From the NCBI GenBank assembly GCA_034638255.1, contig JAWPGT010000047.1, positions 1 through 64,000 on the forward strand: a stretch of DNA of 64,000 bases. The letters run 5' to 3'. The position numbers and the translations under genes were made by a program. The notes below the pieces were generated by a model. That model was given only the letters and a program-made list of their open reading frames with translations. It was not told the DNA's origin and did no database searches. The stretch comes from Coprinus comatus. Lineage: Eukaryota > Basidiomycota > Agaricomycetes > Agaricales > Agaricaceae. This document shows positions 55,524 through 64,000 of the stretch, in pieces; within the stretch, counting starts at the first letter, position 1; each line of letters opens with the position of its first letter.

Positions 55524-57326
55524 ATGATGAATAGTATCTCCTTGTCGTCTTTTTCTTCGTTATCCTCTCTTTCTTCCTTTCAATCGATGGGATCATTCGG
55601 TACCATTAACACCGCCGTCGCAATCGGTTTAGTCTGTGCAACGTCGTCTGTCTCTGGAACCATAATTCGTTCCGAATCTCATTTGGATACAATGGATTTT
55701 GCAACGAGACAGAACCACGGAAACCTGTACGTAGTACCTGATACAGCAAAACTTGGTCCACGTCAGGCCGACGAAGGGGTTGTCGTGGAGAACAGTGATT
55801 CGGATTCGAATGGAAATGGAAATGTACAAGAAAGCGAAGGTTCGAATGGAGGAGGAGAGCAAACAGATACTATCACTGGTGGTAGTAGTGTCGTTGGTGA
55901 AGATGGTGCTACTTCTCTGACTACGACTGGTACCACTACTCCAACTGAGCTTGTGGGTCTTGTTGGGGGAAGTCAACTGATAACGGCATGTACTGTGCCA
56001 GGCACTGCGGCTTTAACATTTGTGAGTCCCGGTTTTATTTATTTCTAGGATCATTGATACAAACGAATGATGGTTCTGTATAGGACGATGGTCCATATGC
56101 ATATACGTTAGTAATTTAACTTCATGCATGGTTATACACTCGAACTTATTGGGGTTCTAGGGAGGAAGTAAGCCTTCTACTTCAACAGAATAACGCCGTT
56201 GGAACCTTCTTTTTCAGTACGTGTTTCTTCTCTTCCGAACCTTGTCTCGTCTAAAACAATTTTAATTCAATGGTACAGATGGACAAAATTGTACGTTAAT
56301 TGTTTGATCTCCTTTTTACATTACCCATTCATTGGCGATTCTTTCAGTCGGATGTATTAATAGCCCAGAGAATGCCGCTCGAGTAAAGGTCGCTTTTAAT
56401 GCTGGTCATCAAATTGCTTCACATAGTTGGAGTCATAAAAATTTGGCAACCTTACCTAAAGATCAAAGTACGAAGTGTCTCCTCTCTCTACTCGTTACAA
56501 TCATATAATCCTAATTCTACCCATTATTATCTTCATATAGTATTGAACGAAATGTCTTCCGTATCCCGTACGTCTCGGGATTCATGAAAACCTACAATTC
56601 AAAGTTTAATATTTACTTTTTAGAGGCTATTCACAACATTGTTGGAGTAACACCTGCTCAAATGCGTCCTCGTAAGTTGATCTCTTTCGAATCTGCAACG
56701 TTGTCATACTCAAGTTTTGTGTTACCTTTTGTAGCGTATGGAAGCTACAATGATCTCGTAGTCGAGGCAGCCGCTGAGTTAGGACAAGATATCGTCATCT
56801 GGAATTTCGAGTACGCCTTATGACTTTCTTTTTTAACACAGTGCATTAATGAATCATCTCTATAATTAGCTCGGGAGATTCTATGAATGCAAGTGCAGAA
56901 CAGTCCAAGACTGCATACAAGGGCGCTGTTGATCAAAAGATACCCATCTTGAGTCTAAACCACGAAACACATGGTATGTTTACCTATTCTCATTAATCTT
57001 TATTCAAGGAAATGGAAACTGATAATGAACACGATGTAACAGAAACTACAGTGTGAGTCGTCCGAAAACCCATCTCTACGACTCTCCATCGCTCACTTCA
57101 TATTATATATAACAGAAAAGAGGTTCTTCCAGCTGCGATCAAAACCTTACAAGATGCCGGCTATAGACTTGTTTCTGTAGCGGAGTGTACAGGAAGAGAA
57201 GCTTACCTGAGTGCTGACACGCCTGCCTTACCCTCGGTAATGCAGTTTCATTTATCTAAATATGAAGTTTTAGAGACTGACTGGTGTTCCTTGTTGTCCG
57301 TGTAGTCCAATTTAAACTGCAGTTAA
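55524..57326 (+). CDS. Secreted polysaccharide (chitin) deacetylase, CE4 family
   Basis: About ten short exons. The first encodes a Ser-rich N-terminus with the hydrophobic run INTAVAIGLVCATSSVSG (signal or signal anchor), then a Ser/Gly/Thr-rich linker and LITACTVPGTAALTF. Spliced exons then give the NodB domain: TFDDGPYAYT (motif 1, catalytic and metal Asp), GHQIASHSWSH (motif 2, metal His residues), MRPPYGSYND (motif 3), WNFDSGDS (motif 4) and ILSLNHETHE (motif 5). All catalytic motifs are present, so it should deacetylate chitin to chitosan at the cell wall. No GPI-type C-terminal helix is seen; it ends soon after TPALPSSNLNC. The ATG at 55524 is the first in frame; the frame extends a few codons further without an ATG. 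Confidence 0.85.
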
Positions 57327-57581
57327 GGAGGTCCGTTGTGATTTGCGATAACAATAGCCTACTCTTTACCAGATTCATGTATTTCCCTTAGTCGTCTCAA
57401 CCGTCGCGATCAGCCGTGTTCCTTTTATTAATTCATGATGATAAAGCGAATGGGTTGCTATACAAGATTTGAAGAATACGGATATTAGTTACATGCATGT
57501 AGTTAGTAAACATGAGTCCAATTTTTTTTTAACAATAACGCATAATAATACCCAAAAGCTGTCCGGCCCTCCTTTAACTTA

Positions 57582-58990
57582 TTAACAACACTTGTTAAAT
57601 TTTTCCTTCATTTCCTTTCTCACCATATGATTATCATATCCGAGCCTTATTGACTCTGCACCACTCGTTTCCCTATAATGCATTTGCCTTGCCTCAAAAT
57701 ATTGTTCATACTCCGCTTTCCTAATCACTCTAGCCGCAACGTGTTCAAAAAGTTCCTTCACTCCTTCTCCTGTCTTTGCCGATGTATAATGGAGACTAGG
57801 ACCTCTTTTAGGGGTTAATGGAATATTGGATGGTTCGGTAAAAGATGGAAAATCAGAATGTTGGTCGGTTTCCGGTAAATCAACAATATCGTCTTCAGGT
57901 GTTGTAGATGTCGTTGGATTTTCAGAATTGGCTTGTGCCATACGTTCACGCGCGAAGAGGCTCGGTGTAATCGTTACTGCACTACTATTACTACTACCAG
58001 TCGAAGCCTCGGTGAGACGGCGGCGACGTTGTACGGGAAAGGGGGATGTAATTGAAGGTATCTCGGGGGACTTGATTAATGAACCAGATGGTGTCGCCCA
58101 TTGTTCAGGAGAGGAATGAGTAGCTTGAGTTGAGTGGGATAAAACGGAGGAGGAGGGAGTATGATAAACGGATAAACCGGAGTTCATGGATGACACAGTG
58201 CCGAATTTACTAAGGGATCGGGTTCTAGACTGTGAACGAGATTTGGTTGGGCTTTGTCGTGTTCGGAACGCACTAGTGAGTGGGGAACGTGATTTGATAT
58301 TGATAGATGGTGACCTATCGGGTTGATCGTCCGGTGTGGAAAAATGATTGGGTATATCGAGGGATAGGAGAGATGATGATTGTGGATTTTCGGGAGGTAA
58401 AAATTTGTTCACAATTCGTTGGACATCTTCCTCAGAAACTGTTATAACGCCATCCTGGTTTTCCAGATCAACCTTATTGCCAACGATAAAGCATGGGTAC
58501 TCCTGTATGTCTTCGTCGGCCAGCGGCGCCCTCTCACAGAACTCGGCCCACCATTTGGGTAGTGCATCCAGAGTATGACCTTGAGAAATGTCGTACATCA
58601 TGATAACAGCGTCTGCTCCACGAAAGAAAGCAGTCGAGAGACTAGAGAAACGCTCTTGACCAGCGGTGTCCTATTATTTTGTCAATGACATACGATCTGT
58701 GTGTGCATTGGCTTAATGCTTACCCAGATTTGAAGCGTAACATTTTGCTGTGGGTTTGTTGGATGTGGTAGTGTCTTAGCAATAAAATCTGCTCCGATAG
58801 TGGCTCGGTATCCAGCAGAGAATTGTCCTGATATGTACTGTTCCGTGGAGTGGTAAGTTTCACCATAAACTCTATGTAGTTAGGAGTAACTGCTTACCTG
58901 TCCTCTTAAGCTAGTCTTTCCGACACCTGAAGCACCTATTACAACCAGCTTAATGGTGTGCATGGCCGTCGTCGTCGTCGTCGTCGACAT
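57582..58990 (-). CDS. Rab7/Ypt7-like small GTPase with a long internal insertion
   Basis: Three exons starting at 58990 give about 430 residues. They show G1 GASGVGKTS, G2 region AGYRATIGADFIAKT, G3 DTAGQERFSSLSTAFFRG, G4 GNKVD, then about 190 residues of Ser/Thr/Pro-rich low-complexity sequence, then G5 HYTSAKTGEGV. The C-terminus ends KFNKCC, a double-Cys geranylgeranylation site. YISGQFSAGYRATIGADF and WWAEFCERAP are Rab7-like (late endosome/vacuole traffic). A canonical Rab has about 205 residues with some 30 between G4 and G5. The insert is in frame within one exon and is rich in Arg-Ser pairs, so it looks like a disordered, phosphorylatable loop. The N-terminus is MST6A, coded by a tandem ACG run. 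Confidence 0.87.
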
Positions 58991-58994
58991 TCAT
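58948..58994 (-). promoter_or_regulatory. Upstream ORF overlapping the Rab start
   Basis: An ATG at 58994, four bases before the Rab ATG and in a different frame, opens a 14-codon frame reading MNVDDDDDDGHAHH and ending in TAA inside the Rab coding region. Both frames share the GAC/ACG repeat. If the upstream ATG is in the mRNA it should reduce initiation at the Rab start. Confidence 0.5.
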
Positions 58995-58995
58995 G

Positions 58996-60240
58996 AAGCA
59001 TGGAGATACTACAAGGTAACCTGACAAGTCATCATATCATTCAACAAACCTGTCAGATTGTGGCAGTGCAATTTTGCTGATATAATCAGCCTCAGCCTCC
59101 ACCTATTTGTCTTGAACTTCTGATGTAAACAAATGCGACTGTCAAGCAGGCTGAGCGCTGACGCCGCTGAGCAAGAGCAAAATTTTCGTTTTGATTAATT
59201 GATTATTGATGTCACCAGGATATCACCGGCTCGTCCGATATTGGAATTTGTCAAGAATTTGTCATTATCTTCCTATTTATGACACCTACAAGTATTGCAC
59301 ATTTTCTACTTTTGAGAGTCAGTCACATTCGATGAATTTCGGAAAACTATTGGACCTTGGCAAGGAAGCACTAAGGCTACATTTGGATAGTATATGCATG
59401 TTTAAAAACAGTGTAGGCTGATTCCTTGCATGGCTGTTCTCGTAAGAAGTGATGCTTCTTTTACCCCCGTCCTCGTTGATTGTGATAATCCGGCGATAAT
59501 CTGAGTTGAATTTTGGAAAGTTGTGGGATGTATGTACCCGCAATAAGCTTGTCTTGATTTAAGTAAGTAACAGCTCAAAGGAATAATCTTGGAATAAGTA
59601 ACTTTTGGGATATATGATTGAACACAGATCTCAGTGGAGTGTTTTGCGTAGACTCTTCTGCAACTCTCCCGTAACATTATCACCGCGACGATACCACCAC
59701 CCTGTTTTGGATTCCGGAAGTATATTTCGTGGAGTTTGAATCACGATGTTGCTACTTATTCTTCCTCTCTTTCATAGTGGAAAGGGCTATGATCATGCAC
59801 TCGATGAGGTGAATAGGAGTACATTCAACCTGCTCATGCACGTACCAGCACATTGGAAGCTGGTACATGTGTCCCTGCGGAACTGGACCCTGCCCGCATT
59901 TACTATTTTTAGCGTCCCTCGGCATCGCAGGGTTAATATTAATTTAATTGCTCCGTCCGTGAACATGACCACCCTAGAATAATGGTATACAGAAATACTC
60001 AAGCTGTACTGCATAAAACAAGCCCACAATGTGCGAGGCCACCTCATTGGGAATCCGGAAATCTGTGAAACACATTCTTTCATACGACGGTCTATGTTTG
60101 TGTGAGGAACGGTAAAACACCAAAGAAGCCTAGTGTGTACATAATAAAGAACCCGCCGAGATCAGACTAACCAAAAATGTTCTTGAATCAACGTACATCC
60201 CCAAAACGCATGGTCTAGGGGCCGCTGGCGACTCGAAAAA
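58996..60240. other. Gene-free stretch
   Basis: Short overlapping frames occur on both strands (59206-60083) with no recognisable content. A small hairpin GTACCAGC...GCTGGTAC lies at about 59842-59867. The right end is the hydrophobin promoter. Confidence 0.4.
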
Positions 60241-60242
60241 TA

Positions 60243-60250
60243 TATATAAA
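60243..60250 (+). promoter_or_regulatory. TATA box of the hydrophobin gene
   Basis: TATATAAA lies about 105 bp upstream of the ATG, the usual distance in strongly expressed fungal genes. A pyrimidine-rich stretch follows (60262-60290). Confidence 0.6.
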
Positions 60251-60352
60251 GGACTCTGCTCACAGTTTCTTTCCTTCATTCCAGCAGTTTCGAGCCCACT
60301 CAGCCTAACAAACTAGTCTCTCTTTACCACAACAACCCACATTCTTTCAAAG

Positions 60353-60732
60353 ATGTTCTCCAAGCTCGCTATCTTCACCTTTGCTTTGGCTGCTGTCGCC
60401 ACTGCTGCTCCCATGACCAACAGCTGCAACGTTGGCAGTCAATACTGCTGCAACAAGTCCGTTTCCAGCCAGGACGCTGCTGCCAAGTCTCTCTTGGGTC
60501 TCTTGAACCTTGATGTCGGTTCCATTACCGGCCAAGTTGGTCTCGGATGCTCTCCTCTCAGCGTTGTCGGCCTCGGTGGCAACAGCTGCAATGCTCAACC
60601 CGTCTGCTGCGAGAACAACAACTTCAGTAAGTTTTTTCTTTCCCTTTTACGCCACGTTTCTTCAGTTTCTAACTAATATTATTAGATGGCCTCATCGCCC
60701 TCGGCTGTTCTCCCCTCATCCTCAACCTCTAA
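60353..60732 (+). CDS. Class I hydrophobin
   Basis: Two exons (60353-60626, 60686-60732) encode 106 residues. MFSKLAIFTFALAAVATAAP is a clear signal peptide. The eight cysteines are in the hydrophobin order C-CC-C-C-CC-C: NSC, QYCC, LGC, NSC, VCC and LGC. The long stretch between CC and the next C, and the hydrophobic loop SVVGLGGNSC, mark class I. Hydrophobins self-assemble at air-water interfaces and coat hyphae and fruiting bodies. The last cysteine lies in the second exon, so the intron is required for a functional protein. It appears intact. Confidence 0.93.
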
Positions 60733-61134
60733 ATAGTGGTTACTTATGTTATTGGAACATCTTTGTCGCGTGTAGTTCGTTGTTCCAGTAGCTTATAATT
60801 CTCTTAATCTTTAGTTGGCTCTAATAAAACTTCGAACGCAAAAAAAAAGTTTCCTCTTCTGTACCTGTGACTTATTCAACCTCTCCTGGTAAAAATTTAT
60901 TTTCTTTTTTCTTTATTATTATGTAGATGCATAAGGGCACAGCACCATAATCTTGCTTTCTGTTTGAACGTCAAGTTGGACCATACAGGATTTTTCACGT
61001 AATCAGGGTACTTCAGTTCTCACACATTGAAAGGATTATACATATTTCAATTGCCTGAATCAGATTGTAGTTCGCGCACCAGAGAAAAGCTACAGCACGA
61101 TCATATTCAGTAACTAACAGCACAATTACAATCT
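60733..61134. other. Intergenic stretch
   Basis: It holds the 3' regions of the hydrophobin and of the convergent secreted-protein gene. A poly-A run at 60840-60848 follows AATAAAAC. No gene was seen. Confidence 0.4.
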
Positions 61135-62865
61135 TCAAGCAAGGAAAACAAAAACGTCGTCAATAAATGACCAAGCAGGAGCTCTCCCGCCATGGAATGC
61201 AAGCTCATCATTACCAACTGCTACCACTTTAAATTCGAAATATTTCCAATTACTAAATCCAGGACGAATGGTTTGCACAATCCTCCCATTCCACATCACA
61301 TCAACAAAAGCATTAGCCTCGGATGCAGAATCACTGAAAGCGCTAGAGTGGAAGAACGTAATTAAATAAGTCTTGCCTGGAACAGTATCAAGTTTGTACG
61401 CAGGCTTGATCGTTCCCGATAAACTGTCTGTACCAAATCCTGAACCCAAAATGGCAACCGATGTACCAGTATGTGCGTATCCTTCATGATGAGCGATCTC
61501 AGCATCTAGATTACCACCTTCTGGACTAGAAGCGGTCCAAAATTCGGTGTTTTCCGTCCAACAGATGTCACTTGCAGGACATGCGGCATATGCTTCGAAG
61601 CTCGGATCCTTAATGAGCGACTTGCGTTTGTAACCACGTGAAAAGGTAACTTTGAGGTCGCCTTGGCCGTAGTTGACAGCAGTAGACTCATCGGCAACGA
61701 GGTAGTACTGAATGAGGTTCATTGAATGATCAGCACCGAAAATATGATCTTCAATATTGTTGTTTAAAAGAAAGACTTACGAAACTGCAACTGTACGTTG
61801 TCGGAACACCATTGACAACGGCACGCCAAAGATTGAAATATTGACAGGCACCGCCGTTTCCGTCGGGACCACGTGTATTACAGAGTTGTGCGCAAGCGTC
61901 GACGTCGTATTTATCAAGGAAGGCGAAGCCCATGTACTAGAAGAATATTAGAGTTCGTCAACCAACGTGATAGAGAAGGATTAGCATACACCAGGGGCGT
62001 TATTAGCTCCACCAGTAGGACCAAAGACAAGTTCATAACCTTCAGGTGCAGGGGGATCAACCAAAGTCTTCGAAGCATAGCCACTACTGTGTTGGATATA
62101 GACAAGAGGCTCAGGAGGTGGCTTCAGCTGCTGTCCACCCCTGTTAGTCTTCTCTTTAGCAACGTGGACGTCGGCATATAAAGCACATTTGAGGTTAGAC
62201 TTCTCATGGAATACCCAATCGAGTAACTCGTTGTTGTACTCATAATAGAGATTGGCAAAAACTGATGAGAACAGAAGTCAGTCCTCGACATCATTTTTGA
62301 TTGAGTTAATGATTGACTTACCACATCTTTGTACACGGTCACAGAAGCGGAGGCAGTCATCAACGCTATAAGTATTGTTCGGAACAACAGTGTAAGTCAA
62401 GTAAGCAGTCCCTTCGATAGAACCATCGCGGTCAGAGCGTCCGGTTCCAGTACCTTCAAAGACAACCTCGTAACCATCGAGTAGTCGTTTCACAAGAACA
62501 TTGCTCCCAACGTTGGCAACGGATACTGTGGTGTTGAGAATTTCACCGTCTACTGCAGTAACAGAAGTAGGTGGAGGCGGTGTATCAGGAAGAATATCAT
62601 TGGTAGCACCCGTCTTCTGGTCAACGACTTCGACGGTAGCGACAATGGTTTCAACGTCGGTATCGGTACCTTCAAGTGACAACGGGTTGTCAGCGGGGGT
62701 TGTTGGGTTGAGAAGCGTATTGGGTGCAATTATAGTGCCACTAGTAGCGGCGGCTATAGAAAACAAAAACATTTTAGCATTTTGTAAGAGAAGATACTGA
62801 TTTAGCGTACCGGAGGCACAAGCTGCGAGAGCAGCAAATGAAAGCAAACGGGTTAAATTTCTCAT
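61135..62865 (-). CDS. Secreted PAN/apple-like and jelly-roll protein
   Basis: It starts MRNLTRLLSFAALAACAS, a signal peptide interrupted by a short intron (62808-62758 region) and continuing AAATSGTIIAPNTLL. A Thr/Asp-rich linker is followed by a first Cys-containing repeat (YEVVFEGTGTGRSDRDG, YSVDDCLRFCDRVQRC, LKCALYADVH) and a second (YELVFGPTGGANNAPGYMGF, YDVDACAQLCNTRG, CQYFNLWRAV). This is the pattern of fungal PAN/apple-like adhesion repeats. The C-terminal 150 residues (LIKDPSFEAYAACP, TVPGKTYLITFFHSSAF, FEFKVVAVGNDELAFHG, PAWSFIDDVFVF) resemble a carbohydrate-binding beta jelly roll. It is probably a cell-surface or wall glycoprotein in fruiting or adhesion; the ligand is unknown. 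Several introns, frame intact. Confidence 0.75.
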
Positions 62866-62911
62866 GATAGTGAAAGGAGAAACTTAAAGCTACTAACCTT
62901 GGAGGAACGGG

Positions 62912-62922
62912 TTTATATACTA
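62912..62922 (-). promoter_or_regulatory. Candidate TATA box of the secreted PAN-like gene
   Basis: AGTATATAAACC on the minus strand lies about 50 bp upstream of the ATG at 62865. The short spacing implies a short leader. Confidence 0.45.
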
Positions 62923-62929
62923 GCCTCAA

Positions 62930-64000
62930 ACCCTTTCCCTCGGATATTCTTACCGCACGTCTTGGTAAGTTTCCGATTTGCCAGAGATAATGATGTTGTT
63001 CAACTGTAAGTGGCAGCAGACTGGCAGTTAGGTACGAGAGTCGATCAGTTCAGGATAAGATGGTTTGGGTGATTCCCTCAAGTCCCTCTGCGGCCGCATT
63101 CCGGATCACTACTGGACATTTTGGTGCTATGAGAATCTGGTAGGAGAAAGTGTCACCCTGGGGATTATTACAAGTAAGAAGACGAATTTGCACCTTGCCG
63201 AGAATAGATCTGAGTTTGCTCTGATGATTCGATCTTGGAGGATCCTTTGGTAAAGCCAGTAAGGGTGAGTATATATGGGGACAAGAATCTTCACAGGTAG
63301 CCAACTACGTCTCATGAACGTTTGAATAGTAAGAGGTCCTGGAAGTTTCAAACACCATCAGCATTTTGGCAGGAGATACGCGCTGATACCGATGCCTGTC
63401 TGGCCTTCTCCTGAACCTGGCGTATGTCTAAATGATATCCCACTGTCAGACAAAAATGACTAACATTCTTTTCGCTGATATCTACATACATCTAACTCAC
63501 CGAGAAGACTTCCGTATCCGCGTCGTGGAAGTTGGGAGAAGCTCCCTCATGATTGATTTTCCCACAATCCCTCTGTGAAGGGGCAAGAGAACTTTCTTGG
63601 AGTATCGCTCCTACATAACACTTGAAAAAACCTCATAACTGGATGTCCACAGAATAATGATTCATCAGCCGGTGAGAAACGACTCCATCTTCCGTCCGGG
63701 TTAAACTGAAGATATAGGACAACAGTACGTGTCTGTCACTGTCAATGGTCAAAAGTCAAAGTCTGTACAGCATGGTGTGCGAGATATCTTTGACCGCATG
63801 CGTCGTGTTCCTTGATGTTGCCGTCAAACAACTCTTCTAGTACAACTTCACTTACAAAGCCAAGAACGCGTCGTAGGACGTGTTTTTTCCTCACAGGTCA
63901 CAGAACGACGTGTCAAATGATGTTCTGAATAGGAATTATGTATCTGCCAGATGAGCGGCAAAACTGGCATGTCAAAATCGCAAATACATATCAAGTAAAT
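62930..64000. other. Right-end stretch without a recognised gene
   Basis: Only short overlapping frames are seen (63050-63351). No tRNA, transposon end or conserved motif was noticed. A gene could begin beyond the window. Confidence 0.35.

Noticed and set aside
59842..59867. GTACCAGC...GCTGGTAC hairpin as a terminator
   Set aside because: Hairpin terminators are not used by RNA polymerase II, no gene ends here and no T run follows.
60347..60598. Minus-strand frame opposite the hydrophobin
   Set aside because: It is a mirror frame of a GC-richer exon; the plus strand has a signal peptide and eight ordered cysteines.

Overview
The window is nuclear DNA of a filamentous basidiomycete, most likely a mushroom-forming Agaricomycete. 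Genes are split by many short (about 50-65 nt) GT-AG introns. The protein families are typical of that class: a class I hydrophobin, a DUF6534 membrane protein, a DUF6535 membrane protein, a NACHT-type NTPase remnant, F-box-like relics and fungal MACPF proteins. I cannot name the species. Gene structures were read by hand from frames and splice signals, so some exon edges are approximate.

Layout. 0-4.3 kb is a decayed accessory region: a NACHT NTPase C-terminal fragment, a spliced gene of unknown function, F-box relics and repeats. 4.5-6.0 kb holds a complete DUF6534 seven-helix-type membrane protein and 7.4-10.2 kb a DUF6535 protein. 10.9-20.0 kb is a conserved block: flavin monooxygenase, MFS (DHA1-type) transporter, DUF1917/Bles03-like protein and the SSU-processome WD40 protein UTP7. 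20.2-33.6 kb is a locally duplicated accessory block with three MACPF (perforin-like) copies (two intact, one broken), two broken aminoglycoside-phosphotransferase-like (APH) kinase copies, F-box relics, a UTP7 fragment and a solo LTR. 35.0-41.1 kb is conserved again: a USP5/Ubp14-type ubiquitin hydrolase divergent from the ribosome-associated Hsp70 SSZ1, with about 100 bp between their start codons. A fourth, more divergent MACPF gene follows on the minus strand (41.7-43.5 kb). 44.3-46.9 kb has an unknown cytosolic-looking protein and a small secreted protein whose frame is shifted at the signal-peptide junction. 46.9-53.5 kb is a gene-poor nest of about nine copies of one 0.3 kb MITE-like repeat, including a 0.65 kb inverted pair. 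53.6-63 kb returns to genes: an unknown single-exon protein, a secreted chitin/polysaccharide deacetylase, a Rab GTPase with an unusually long internal insertion, a hydrophobin and a secreted PAN/jelly-roll-like protein.

How the parts fit. The housekeeping genes (UTP7, SSZ1) serve ribosome biogenesis and nascent-chain folding, and Ubp14 recycles ubiquitin. The secreted group at the right (deacetylase, hydrophobin, PAN/jelly-roll protein) fits cell-wall and surface work. The most unusual part is the MACPF island: a roughly 3-4.5 kb unit carrying a MACPF gene, kinase fragments and F-box fragments has been duplicated, and its copies are intact, truncated or decaying side by side.
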